A stretch of 64,000 nucleotides of DNA, from NCBI GenBank assembly GCA_965662565.1, contig CBFIHS010000003.1:1-64000 (forward strand). Reading direction: 5' to 3'. The DNA comes from UBA5109 sp965662565 (GTDB taxonomy: Bacteria; Pseudomonadota; Gammaproteobacteria; Pseudomonadales; Pseudohongiellaceae). This document shows, one piece after another, positions 33,997 to 41,591 of this stretch (position 1 is the stretch's first letter; the number at the start of each line of letters is the position of its first letter). A model generated the notes under the pieces. It saw nothing but the letters and a program-made list of their open reading frames with translations. It did not search any database and had not been told where the DNA came from. The translations under genes and the position numbers were made by a program.

Positions 33997-35160
33997 TTAA
34001 TCATCTCGATACTGACTAACGGGAGTCAACTGAGAACCAGATAAGTCGTTCGGAATGCTCTGTTCAACTTTCACTGTGTGATGAAGTGTTCCGATTCCCT
34101 CGATGCTTGCGTTAATGACTTCTCCATCAACTAAATATCCAGAACCCGAGGAGCGTTCGACTCGGCCAGCGCCAGTTCCACCCGAGGTTCCACTTTGCAG
34201 AACATCGCCAGGAAAAATCGTGATTAAAGAGGAAGCGTATTCGATTAGTTCAGGGATGTTGTGAATCATATCGCCTGCTTTGGCTTCTTGAACGGTCACA
34301 CCATCGATGACCAAAGTTTGATGTAGGCGTTCCATTGGGTCTCCATAGAATTCTTTTGGGACAATCCAGGGGCCATGAGGAGCGAAGGTGTCATGGCCCT
34401 TGCCAACAAACCAATCTAAACCTTCGAAGCCGCCGGGTGGGCGTCCTCCGCGATCAGAGATGTCCATTGCCACCATATAGCCAAACACATGATCGTAGGC
34501 TCGGCTGGCAGAGATATACTTACCTGAGCGACCGAAGACAATGGCCATTTCAACCTCCCACTCAATACGATCACGGCCGTAAGGCATTATGATGTCTTTA
34601 CCATCGCCGATTATTGCGCCGCGGGTAGGCTTAAGGAACAAGTAAGGAACACCACGGTTTTCTTGTCGCTCTCGATTCATAGCGGCTTGTTCGTCATCGT
34701 TACAACCTTCACAAGCATGGGTGTAAAAATTTACAGCGGCATTCATGAGCTTACTGGGATATTGAATCGGAGCCATAATATCGACAGAGTGTGTTGAATG
34801 AATAAAACTCCTGCTTGAAGCATCACTTAGCAGATCCTCTTCAACTAACCAGTTTACGATTTCATAGATACGGTATTTAAGGCCATACTCGTATTGCTCT
34901 ATTAGCCCCAACATATCCTCGGGCATGTTCAATTTAGGGTGCTGAGGCATGAGTTCTAAAGCTTGATTGGCCTCTGCAAGCTCAACAATTAACTCATCGT
35001 TTTGCACCACCAAACCAACAGTAGGAATATTATTTATAGCGAAGGTACCAACCTTAAATGGTACGGCGGATTCGAGCTCTTGAGCGCTGAGTTTTAGTGG
35101 CTGGACAAAAATCACCAGGGTGGCAACAAGTCTCAGAGTAAATAGGATTTTTCTTATCAT
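33997..35160 (-). CDS. Exported fumarylacetoacetate hydrolase-family protein
   Basis: I used the ATG at 35160, which follows GGGGA at seven bases and gives a signal peptide (MIRKILFTLRLVATLVIFVQ, cleavage near LSA-Q). The C-terminal two-thirds is a FAH domain with the metal ligands in EWEVEMAIVFG and VAMDISDRGG, then DWFVGKGHDTFAPHGP and TSGGTGAG. FAH-fold enzymes hydrolyse or decarboxylate C-C bonds of keto acids, normally in the cytoplasm, so an exported form is unusual. A Cys pair in HACEGC lies in the central region. The substrate is not predictable; the nearby metabolic genes give no hint. Confidence 0.85.
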   Translation of the reverse strand: MIRKILFTLRLVATLVIFVQPLKLSAQELESAVPFKVGTFAINNIPTVGLVVQNDELIVELAEANQALELMPQHPKLNMPEDMLGLIEQYEYGLKYRIYEIVNWLVEEDLLSDASSRSFIHSTHSVDIMAPIQYPSKLMNAAVNFYTHACEGCNDDEQAAMNRERQENRGVPYLFLKPTRGAIIGDGKDIIMPYGRDRIEWEVEMAIVFGRSGKYISASRAYDHVFGYMVAMDISDRGGRPPGGFEGLDWFVGKGHDTFAPHGPWIVPKEFYGDPMERLHQTLVIDGVTVQEAKAGDMIHNIPELIEYASSLITIFPGDVLQSGTSGGTGAGRVERSSGSGYLVDGEVINASIEGIGTLHHTVKVEQSIPNDLSGSQLTPVSQYRDD

Positions 35161-35400
35161 TTTGATTCCCCGTGTTGGCAAAAATTTGATTAGCAGGTTT
35201 TTATTGGAATTAATGTTATTTAGCCTGTCTTAATGGTCTCACAAAAGATATATCTCGCTTACTGACTTGTCTAGTATTTAAGCTTAAGGAGAAATAACGA
35301 GCTGGCTGCTTTAAGCCATATAGTGGGTAGTCTTAAGAGGACACTCCTCACTAAACCTTGTACAATGCTGGTCAGATTTTTAATGACTTGATCTAATGTT

Positions 35401-36075
35401 ATGAGTAAGCGTGATTTTTTAATTGCACCATCAATACTTTCCGCAGACTTTGCTCGTTTAGGCGAAGAGGTTGATGCTGTATTGGCTGCAGGCGCCGATG
35501 TAGTGCATTTTGATGTTATGGATAATCATTACGTGCCAAATCTTACTATTGGGCCGATGGTCTGCAAGGCTTTGGTTGATTACGGCATACAAGCGCCAAT
35601 CGATGTTCATCTGATGGTGAGCCCAGTAGACAATCTGATTAATGACTTCGCAAAAGCTGGTGCGAGTTACATCAGTTTCCATCCTGAGGCCAGTAATCAT
35701 ATCGACCGCTCTTTACAGTTAATCCAGTCGCTCGGTTGTAAGGCTGGTTTAGTGCTTAATCCTGCAACTCCTATTACTTACCTTGAACATGTCATTGATA
35801 AGCTGGACCTGATTTTATTAATGTCGGTAAACCCTGGCTTTGGAGGTCAAAAGTTCATCCCATCGACTTTGACTAAGCTTGAGCAGGTTAGAGAGTTAAT
35901 TGATAGTAGCGGGCGAGATATTCGTCTTGAGGTTGATGGTGGAGTAGGCGTTGATAACATTGCTGAAATTGCCAAAGCAGGAGCAGACATGTTTGTAGCT
36001 GGCTCAGCTATTTTTGGTAGCGACAGTTATAAAAATACTATCGACAAGATGCGCTTGGAACTTGAAAACTCATGA
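35401..36075 (+). CDS. rpe: Ribulose-phosphate 3-epimerase
   Basis: The 224-residue TIM barrel is a complete Rpe: IAPSILSADFARLGEEV, VHFDVMDNHYVPNLT, DVHLMVSPVD, ISFHPEAS, LMSVNPGFGGQKF and EVDGGVGVDNI include the metal His/Asp residues. It interconverts ribulose-5-phosphate and xylulose-5-phosphate in the pentose phosphate pathway. Its stop overlaps the trpE start by four bases (ATGA). The rpe-trpE linkage is shared with Pseudomonas, where a phosphoglycolate phosphatase gene usually lies between them; that gene is missing here. Confidence 0.97.
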   Translation: MSKRDFLIAPSILSADFARLGEEVDAVLAAGADVVHFDVMDNHYVPNLTIGPMVCKALVDYGIQAPIDVHLMVSPVDNLINDFAKAGASYISFHPEASNHIDRSLQLIQSLGCKAGLVLNPATPITYLEHVIDKLDLILLMSVNPGFGGQKFIPSTLTKLEQVRELIDSSGRDIRLEVDGGVGVDNIAEIAKAGADMFVAGSAIFGSDSYKNTIDKMRLELENS

Positions 36076-37553
36076 ACATCGAGCAGTTCAAGGACCTTGC
36101 TAGCCAAGGATATAATCGTATCCCGCTGGTTCGAGAAGTTTTGGCGGACCTTGAAACTCCTTTAAGTGTTTATTTGAAGCTTGCCAATGGCCCCTTCAGC
36201 TATTTTCTTGAGTCTGTGCAGGGCGGAGAAAAATGGGGTCGATATTCAATAATTGGGCTACCTTGTGAAACTGTACTCAAGGTGACGGGTAATGATTACT
36301 CTCTTGAAACTAATGGAGAAGTATTGGAACAGCATCATAGTGTTGACCCTTTTGCCGATATCGAAGCTTTCCAGCAAACTTTTGAGATTCCAGAGTTAGA
36401 GGGCTTACCTAGATTCAATGGTGGTCTGGTGGGTTATTTTGCCTACGATACTGTCCGTTATGTTGAACGTAGGGTTTCAAACTCCGCCCCTCCAGACAAT
36501 GTGGAAACTCCCGATATTGTCTTAATGGTTTCTGAGGAAGTGGTCGTTTTTGATAACTTACGTGGCACGATTTCTGTCTTGGTTTATGCTGATCCAGCTG
36601 AAGAGAGTGCCTTCGAAAATGCACAGGCTCGCCTTGATATTCTTACGAAAGAGTTACATAAACCATTGGATCCGAGTTTATTTAAACCTGCCCCTCAGGT
36701 GCGAGAAGTAGAGGAAGAAAATTTTGTATCCAGCTTCGGAAAAGAAGCCTATCAAGAAGCAGTTGAAAAGATAAAAGATTACATTGTTGCTGGAGATGTC
36801 ATGCAGGTTGTTTTGGCGCAACGCATGAGTATTCCTTTTGTAGGAGAGCCTATCAATCTTTATCGCGCATTACGCCAAACCAACCCATCTCCTTATATGG
36901 TTTATATGGACCTTGCGGATTTTCACATTGTCAGTGCTTCGCCAGAGATTTTGGCTAGAGTGGAAGATAAGCACGTCACTGTCAGACCACTTGCTGGTAC
37001 ACGTCGTCGCGGTCATACCGAAGAGGAAGACTTGGCTTTAGAAAAAGAACTCTTGGCAGATGAAAAGGAAATTGCTGAACATTTGATGTTGATAGATCTT
37101 AGTAGAAATGATGCTGGACGGGTCTCAAAAACAGGATCAGTGAAAGTTACTAAGCAAATGTTTATCGAGCGTTATTCGCATGTTATGCACATTGCTTCAA
37201 ACGTAGAGAGTGAAATTGCTGAAGGGAAAACTGCCCTGGATGTATTAAAAGCTACTTTACCGGTCGGTACCTTAAGTGGTGCACCTAAAGTTCGGGCTAT
37301 GGAAATAATTGACGAATTTGAACCTGTTAAACGTGGAGTTTATGGTGGAGCGATGGGTTATCTTTCTTGGAACGGCAATATGGATATGGCCATTGCTATT
37401 CGAACTGCAGTAATAAAAGATGAAATGCTTTATGTTGAAGCCGGTGCTGGAGTAGTGGCGGATTCAGTCCCAGAGTTGGAGTGGAAGGAAACTATGAACA
37501 AAGCCAGAGCGCTGTTTTCTGCCGTTAAGCTCTCTGAAGAGGGAAACATGTAA
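36072..37553 (+). CDS. trpE: Anthranilate synthase component I
   Basis: The 493-residue protein matches TrpE: the N-terminal tryptophan-binding region has the YLKLANGPFSYFLESV and ERWGRYS-like EKWGRYS stretch, and the chorismate-binding domain contains DVMQVVLAQRM, PSPYMVYMDL, VRPLAGTRRRG, LIDLSRNDAGR and TLSGAPKVRAM. It makes anthranilate from chorismate with ammonia from TrpG, and feedback inhibition by tryptophan is expected. It overlaps rpe (ATGA) and is followed at once by trpG, with TAATG coupling. Confidence 0.97.
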   Translation: MNIEQFKDLASQGYNRIPLVREVLADLETPLSVYLKLANGPFSYFLESVQGGEKWGRYSIIGLPCETVLKVTGNDYSLETNGEVLEQHHSVDPFADIEAFQQTFEIPELEGLPRFNGGLVGYFAYDTVRYVERRVSNSAPPDNVETPDIVLMVSEEVVVFDNLRGTISVLVYADPAEESAFENAQARLDILTKELHKPLDPSLFKPAPQVREVEEENFVSSFGKEAYQEAVEKIKDYIVAGDVMQVVLAQRMSIPFVGEPINLYRALRQTNPSPYMVYMDLADFHIVSASPEILARVEDKHVTVRPLAGTRRRGHTEEEDLALEKELLADEKEIAEHLMLIDLSRNDAGRVSKTGSVKVTKQMFIERYSHVMHIASNVESEIAEGKTALDVLKATLPVGTLSGAPKVRAMEIIDEFEPVKRGVYGGAMGYLSWNGNMDMAIAIRTAVIKDEMLYVEAGAGVVADSVPELEWKETMNKARALFSAVKLSEEGNM

Positions 37554-38158
37554 TGCTAGTTATGATTGATAACTATGATTCCTTTACCTATAACCTAGTT
37601 CAGTATTTTGGTGAGTTGGGTATGGAAATCGTCGTTCACCGCAATGATGAAATTACTGTGTCTGAGTTGGAGGCCATGCAACCAAGTCATATTGTGATTT
37701 CACCAGGACCTTGTACCCCGCTTGAAGCTGGAATTTCAGTTGAGACAATTAAGCATTTTGCTGGGCAAGTTCCCCTTTTGGGTGTTTGTTTGGGGCATCA
37801 AAGTATCGGGGAAGCTTTCGGTGGTAAAACGGTCAGAGCTAAGCAAGTAATGCATGGTAAAATCTCAAAGATTCATCATAGCGGTGAAGGGGTTTTTACA
37901 AATTTAGCTTCACCTTTTGAGGCTACGCGCTACCATTCTTTAGTTGTTGAAAAGCAAGGTTTACCTGAATGCTTAGAAGTGACAGCTTGGACTCAGGGTG
38001 CCGAAGGTGGGCATGATGAAATTATGGGAGTCAGGCATAAAGAATACCCAGTTGAAGGTGTTCAATTTCATCCTGAATCAATACTGAGTGAGCATGGGCA
38101 TACCATGCTGAAGAATTTCCTAGATGCTGGTAACGCATTTAATCAGAAAAAAAAGTAA
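37553..38158 (+). CDS. trpG: Anthranilate synthase component II (glutamine amidotransferase)
   Basis: The 201-residue class I amidotransferase has MIDNYDSFTYNLVQYF, the nucleophile Cys in LLGVCLGHQSIGEAFGG, and the His-Glu pair in VQFHPESILSEHG. It supplies ammonia to TrpE and may also serve PabB, as in many bacteria with one such subunit. The start codon shares a base with the trpE stop (TAATG). The next gene is trpC, not trpD, after 44 bases. Confidence 0.95.
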   Translation: MLVMIDNYDSFTYNLVQYFGELGMEIVVHRNDEITVSELEAMQPSHIVISPGPCTPLEAGISVETIKHFAGQVPLLGVCLGHQSIGEAFGGKTVRAKQVMHGKISKIHHSGEGVFTNLASPFEATRYHSLVVEKQGLPECLEVTAWTQGAEGGHDEIMGVRHKEYPVEGVQFHPESILSEHGHTMLKNFLDAGNAFNQKKK

Positions 38159-38202
38159 CCCTCTCATTCTGCAAATTTCCACAATCTCTAGGAAGGTAAC
38201 AG

Positions 38203-39003
38203 TTGGCAACACCGACAATTTTACAAAAGATTCTTGATCGTAAGCATGAAGAAATCAAAGAACGATTAACTCATTCTTCTCTGTCTGATTTGGAAGAGAG
38301 AATCTCACAGCAAGATAAACCTAGAGGTTTTACTCAGGCTCTTTCTAACCAGATTAAACGCAAATGTCCGGCAGTTATTGCTGAAGTTAAAAAAGCATCA
38401 CCCAGTAAAGGGCTGTTACGAAAAGATTTTATTCCTGAAAAAATTGCCCAAAGTTACGCGGAAAATGGAGCTACTTGTTTATCGGTTCTTACCGATGTTG
38501 ATTTCTTTCAGGGTCATGACAATTATTTGTTAGAAGCAAGGGCTGCTTGTTCTTTGCCCGTCATACGTAAAGATTTTATGGTTGATGCTTATCAGGTTGC
38601 TGAATCAAGGGCTTTAGGTGCTGATTGTATTCTTTTAATAGTAGCTGCGCTTGAAGAAAGTCAAATGCAAGACTTAGCTGATTGTGCTTTAGAGTATGGC
38701 TTAGATTATCTAGTAGAAGTGCATGATAAGAAAGAATTAGAACTGGCACTTAAATTAAATCCGGCATTGATAGGTATTAATAATAGAGATTTGCATACCT
38801 TTAGTACTAGGTTGGAAACCACTTTTGAATTGTTACAAGATATACCTGCAGAAACTTCAGTAGTTACTGAAAGCGGTATATTGGTAAGAGAGGATGTAGA
38901 CGAAATGATTAAACATGATGTCTATGGTTTCTTGGTTGGTGAGACTTTTATGCGTGCGCCTGATCCGGGGCATAAATTAAAAGAGTTGTTTTTTTATGGC
39001 TAA
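38203..39003 (+). CDS. trpC: Indole-3-glycerol phosphate synthase
   Basis: The 266-residue TIM barrel starts from TTG with an AAGG ribosome binding site. Features are ILQKILDRKHEEI, VIAEVKKASPSKGLLR with the catalytic Lys, YAENGATCLSVLTD, VIRKDFMVDAYQ, LIGINNRDLHTF and ESGILVREDV. It closes the indole ring of CdRP. In Pseudomonas the order is trpG-trpD-trpC; here trpD, encoding anthranilate phosphoribosyltransferase, is absent although the flanking genes are complete. Confidence 0.96.
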   Translation: MATPTILQKILDRKHEEIKERLTHSSLSDLEERISQQDKPRGFTQALSNQIKRKCPAVIAEVKKASPSKGLLRKDFIPEKIAQSYAENGATCLSVLTDVDFFQGHDNYLLEARAACSLPVIRKDFMVDAYQVAESRALGADCILLIVAALEESQMQDLADCALEYGLDYLVEVHDKKELELALKLNPALIGINNRDLHTFSTRLETTFELLQDIPAETSVVTESGILVREDVDEMIKHDVYGFLVGETFMRAPDPGHKLKELFFYG

Positions 39004-39037
39004 TTATCGGTAAGCTGGCAGGAGGCTTTAGAGGCTT

Positions 39038-39678
39038 TTAGCGCGTGCCAAAAACGATAATCGTTTTTCCATGAACTTCAATTAAACCTTGAGCTTCTAG
39101 GTCCTTTAACACTCTTCCAGCCATTTCTCTTGAACAATTTACTATTCTGCCAAGCTCTTGCCTGGTTATTTTTATCTGCATACCATCAGGGTGTGTCATT
39201 GCATCAGGTTCTTTAATCAAAGTAAGCAACTGGCTGGCTATGCGGCCTGTCACATCCAGAAAAGAGAGATCTGCGACGCGTTGTGTAGTGTTACGCAAGC
39301 GATGAGCCATTTGCTCACCAATGGTATAAAGGATTTCTGGGTGAGCTCGGGTATAAGCACTGAAGTTGGAATAAGATATTTCGGCAATTTCTGATTCTGT
39401 ACGGGTTTTTACACAAGCGCTTCGTGATTCACCCGTTTCAAAAAGGCCCATTTCTCCAAAGAAGTCACCCGGTTTGAGGTAGGTGATGATCGCCTCTTTA
39501 CCTTCCTCATCTTCAAGAATCACAGAGACTGAACCGCTTATAATATAATATAATATAAGGTTTCAGACTTGTCCCCTTCATGAATGACAGTGCTTTTATT
39601 AGGGTGTTTGCGCCGGTGAGGATGGCTTAAAAAGTTTTCAAGATCATTGATATGAGGTGTAATTGCCATCAATGCCAT
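39038..39678 (-). pseudogene. vfr: Vfr/CRP-type cAMP-responsive regulator, frame broken by a pentanucleotide repeat
   Basis: An ATG at 39678 with a GAGGAG ribosome binding site opens a CRP-like frame (SHPHRRKHPNKSTVIHEGDK then SETLYYII) that ends at a stop after 44 residues inside a (TTATA)4 tract. The remaining 161-plus residues continue in another frame: GSVSVILEDEEGK, GDFFGEMGLFE, FLDVTGRIA, DGMQIKITRQELGRIVNCSREMAGRVLKDLE (the helix-turn-helix) and the VVFGTR-like end. With three repeat copies the frame is continuous and aligns with Vfr (ETLFFIIKGSV in Pseudomonas). As read, no full regulator is made; this is either phase variation or a sequence error. Position between trpC and an OsmC-family gene matches Pseudomonas vfr. 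Confidence 0.9.
39539..39558 (-). repeat. (TTATA)4 tract within vfr
   Basis: Four perfect copies of TATAA on the plus strand (TTATA on the coding strand) lie at the codons for Leu-Tyr-Tyr-Ile-Ile, in the first cyclic-nucleotide-binding beta strands. Three copies (15 bases) keep the frame, four (20 bases) break it. Such short tandem tracts are prone to slippage in replication and to sequencing or assembly error. Confidence 0.95.
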
Positions 39679-39759
39679 GAATAAACTCCTCGTTAGTTAT
39701 CGATGTTGTTTTAGTAATTTTACTAATATTATTAATGTTCATGCATACCATAAAAAAAT

Positions 39760-39813
39760 CTATGGTTCTATCGTTAGCATGCCCTTAATGCTAACGATAG
39801 ATTAAGACCATAG
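39760..39813. promoter_or_regulatory. Long interrupted inverted repeat upstream of vfr and the OsmC-family gene
   Basis: CTATCGTTAGCAT (39768-39780) and its exact complement (39788-39800) are separated by seven bases. Outside them CTATGGT (39760-39766) pairs with ACCATAG (39807-39813), leaving a one-versus-six base bulge. It lies in the 210-base region between the divergent genes. No U tract follows. It may be an operator for a dimeric or tetrameric regulator, or a structured leader. Confidence 0.55.
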
Positions 39814-39888
39814 AGTTTATTTGATTCAAGATTCTATAATTCCAGTATGCAATAATACGTTAATTACAACTCGACAGGTTAGTTTGAT

Positions 39889-40308
39889 ATGAAAGCAAAA
39901 ATTACTTGGCTTGAAGCAAGCAGGATGGAAGCTGAATCAGGCAGTGGTCATAGCCTTATGCTTGATGGCCCTGAAGCTATGGGTGGAAAGAACCAAGGTA
40001 TGAGGCCAATGGAATTAATGCTGATGAGTGTTGGTGCTTGCTCTACTGTCGATGTCATTAGTATCTTACAAAAAGCACGTCAAGCAGTCACAGATTGTGA
40101 AGTCGAATTAGATGGCCAACGAGTCGATGCGGTACCAGCTGTGTTTGAGAAAATACATTGTCATTTTAAAGTCAGTGGCAGCGATTTAGATGAAAATAAA
40201 GTCAAACGTGCTATAGAGTTATCCACCGAAAAATATTGTTCGGCTTCTATCATGCTTCAAAAAGCCGGTGTTGAAATAACCCATACATATGAGCTTATTT
40301 CTGTTTGA
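39889..40308 (+). CDS. OsmC-family redox protein
   Basis: The 139-residue protein has the OsmC/Ohr fold. The first conserved Cys lies in LMSVGACSTVDVISIL and the second in the helix KYCSASIMLQKAG. The GMRPMELMLM segment and C-terminal VEITHTYEL are typical of the YhfA-like subgroup, which reduces hydroperoxides in the cytoplasm. Its position divergent from vfr and upstream of coq7 is that of PA0653 in Pseudomonas. It probably shares the divergent control region that contains the long inverted repeat. Confidence 0.9.
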   Translation: MKAKITWLEASRMEAESGSGHSLMLDGPEAMGGKNQGMRPMELMLMSVGACSTVDVISILQKARQAVTDCEVELDGQRVDAVPAVFEKIHCHFKVSGSDLDENKVKRAIELSTEKYCSASIMLQKAGVEITHTYELISV

Positions 40309-40335
40309 TCCGTTCAAATCCTAGGATTTGAAATC

Positions 40336-40908
40336 ATGATGACCTATAAGAAAATCTCAAGAATAATCTTGTTACTAGGCATAGTTTTTGGCTTAGCAGC
40401 GTGTGCAAATACTAAGGGTACAGTTCAAGAAAGGCAGCAGGCTGTTCTAGAAATGAAAACAGAAGTCCTCAATGAGCTTTACGAGATTAAACCTGATGTT
40501 AACGCTCAACTGGCTAGTGCGTCTGGTTATGGAGTTTTCAGTAATGCTAATGTGAATTTAATCTTGGCAAGCTTTGGTGGAGGCTACGGTGTCTTGCGTG
40601 ATAATCGATCCGGCCAAGATGTTTACATGAAGATGGGAGAAGTGGGTTTAGATATTGGCGCCGGGGTTAAAGATTTTCGTATTGTAATGGTGTTCCATAC
40701 TCCTGAAGCCTTGGATCGTTTCTTGGATAATGGTCTTGCCTTTGGAGCTCAAGCAGATGCTGCTGCAGTAGCAGATGATCAAGGTGGGGCTTTTGGGGGA
40801 GAAGTTACGATCGATAATATTTCGATTTATCAGATGACACGAGCGGGTTTGGCCTTACAAGCAACCATTAAGGGAACTCGTTTTTGGGAAGATGAAGAGC
40901 TTAACTAA
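40336..40908 (+). CDS. SYLF/YSC84-like lipoprotein
   Basis: The 190-residue protein has a lipoprotein signal (LLLGIVFGLAAC, modified Cys near residue 23). The mature part matches the Ysc84/SYLF lipid-binding fold: AQLASASGYGVFSNANVN, ILASFGGGYGVLRD, the IGAGVKDFRIVMVF stretch and the Gly/Ala-rich AFGAQADAAAVADDQGG segment. Eukaryotic SYLF domains bind phosphoinositides; bacterial members are probably envelope lipid-binding proteins of unknown role. It follows the OsmC gene by 27 bases and converges with coq7. Confidence 0.75.
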   Translation: MMTYKKISRIILLLGIVFGLAACANTKGTVQERQQAVLEMKTEVLNELYEIKPDVNAQLASASGYGVFSNANVNLILASFGGGYGVLRDNRSGQDVYMKMGEVGLDIGAGVKDFRIVMVFHTPEALDRFLDNGLAFGAQADAAAVADDQGGAFGGEVTIDNISIYQMTRAGLALQATIKGTRFWEDEELN

Positions 40909-40928
40909 TTTTTGGAAAGTTTAAGTAA

Positions 40929-41576
40929 CTAGATGCGATAAGCTGTTTTCTTCATGGCTTGAGACAGTAGAGACATAGACTGTTTGATGGGCTTGGGCAG
41001 TTCAGCGGCTCCAGCTGATTCAGCCATCTCAGCATGCTGGGCTTCATCGCTAAGCATTTTTTCAAGAATGGCTTTGCTTTTAAGATCTGACTCAGGCAGT
41101 TTTGCTAGATGATCGCTTAGATGCTCACAAACCTGATTTTCAGTTTCCGCAACAAAGCCGAGGCTCCATTTGTCTCCTGCCAGCCCAGCGACAGCCCCAA
41201 TTCCAAAAGACATTCCATACCAGAGCGGGTTTAGTAAACTTGGGTGACTATTAAGTTCAGTTAAGCGATCTTCACACCAACTCAAATGATCAACTTCCTC
41301 TGCCGCTGCCGCCTCCATTTTTTCTCGCACATCAGGCAGTTTAGCCGTTAACGCTTGGCCTTGATAAAGTGCCTGAGCGCAAACTTCGCCAGTATGATTA
41401 ATGCGCATCAAACCAGCGCTGTGGGTTCTTTCACTGTCTTGATCTAATTCAGTCGCTGCTATGTTTTCTGCAGGGTTTGGTCGAGCAGCTGAAACAGCTC
41501 CGGGAGCCAGTGTACGCAGTGCCTGATCGAATTGGCAGATTAAGGAATCAACGAGATTGTTTTGGGGTCTAAGCAT
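40929..41576 (-). CDS. coq7: 2-Polyprenyl-3-methyl-6-methoxy-1,4-benzoquinone monooxygenase
   Basis: The 215-residue di-iron carboxylate protein carries the paired ligand motifs RINHTGEVCAQALYQGQ, AAEEVDHLSWCEDRL and LSDEAQHAEMAES. It hydroxylates demethoxyubiquinone in the last ring hydroxylation of ubiquinone synthesis and is the O2-dependent Coq7 type rather than UbiF. The place downstream of an OsmC-family gene agrees with Pseudomonas. It reads on the minus strand, 15 bases after purD. Confidence 0.96.
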   Translation of the reverse strand: MLRPQNNLVDSLICQFDQALRTLAPGAVSAARPNPAENIAATELDQDSERTHSAGLMRINHTGEVCAQALYQGQALTAKLPDVREKMEAAAAEEVDHLSWCEDRLTELNSHPSLLNPLWYGMSFGIGAVAGLAGDKWSLGFVAETENQVCEHLSDHLAKLPESDLKSKAILEKMLSDEAQHAEMAESAGAAELPKPIKQSMSLLSQAMKKTAYRI

Positions 41577-41591
41577 TTATAAGCTCTCTGT

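Noticed and set aside
37553..38158. pabA rather than trpG
   Set aside because: It is coupled to trpE by TAATG and followed by trpC; a dual role is possible, but trpG is the primary call.
39038..39523. A naturally short 161-residue regulator starting at the GTG at 39523
   Set aside because: No ribosome binding site precedes that GTG, half of the cyclic-nucleotide domain would be lost, and the missing part is present upstream in another frame with a good start.
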